Part shown: positions 14,301 through 14,330 of the stretch, in pieces
Layout: every line of letters starts with the position of its first letter
Position numbering within the stretch: position 1 is the first letter of the stretch
Origin: Bacteroidota bacterium
GTDB taxonomy: Bacteria > Bacteroidota > Bacteroidia > Bacteroidales > F082
Direction: 5' to 3'
DNA: 14,330 nucleotides
NCBI GenBank assembly: GCA_002686705.1
Contig: NYYH01000098.1
Span: forward strand, 1 to 14,330
The notes under the pieces: model-generated
The model's database searches: none
What the model saw: only the letters and a program-made list of their open reading frames with translations
What the model was told of the DNA's origin: nothing
Program-made: the position numbers and the translations under genes

Positions 14301-14330
14301 CCTGATAAACATAGAGTAATGTATCAAGGC

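Overview
The window looks like chromosomal DNA of a Bacteroidota (Bacteroidetes) species. The evidence is an AT-rich composition, three secreted proteins ending in type IX secretion system (T9SS) type-A sorting tails, promoter-like TAnnTTTG boxes instead of E. coli-type -10 boxes, and a tmRNA whose tag reads GENNFALAA. I cannot name the genus.

Positions 1-7854 hold large extracellular proteins. The first is the 3' part of a BNR/Asp-box beta-propeller gene with five tandem PKD domains and a T9SS tail. A 980-residue secreted protein with two CARDB-like domains, a GEVED domain and a T9SS tail follows. Convergent to it, with a shared hairpin between their ends, is a 750-residue FG-GAP/VCBS-repeat protein that also carries a T9SS tail. 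Positions 8138-10431 hold a sigma-54-type (NtrC-like) response regulator that ends without a DNA-binding domain. Behind it is a secreted CotH-like protein whose apparent reading frame has a stop at codon 6, just before its signal peptide.

Positions 10560-11560 are an RNA locus with ssrA (tmRNA) and tRNA-Arg(CCG). Each RNA gene is followed by a segment of about 165 bp that ends in a second copy of that gene's own 3' end. The two segments share further sequence blocks, so they look like two degenerate members of one RNA-gene-associated repeat family. This is the most interesting structure in the window.

From 11658 to the end the content looks accessory: a stand-alone tyrosine recombinase with a TTG start, a small protein whose signal-peptide start is broken, and a DUF6175-like secreted protein closed by a terminator. 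The recombinase beside a tRNA suggests a tRNA-associated integrated element whose far end lies outside the window. I found no CRISPR array, rRNA, intact insertion sequence or recognisable defence system.
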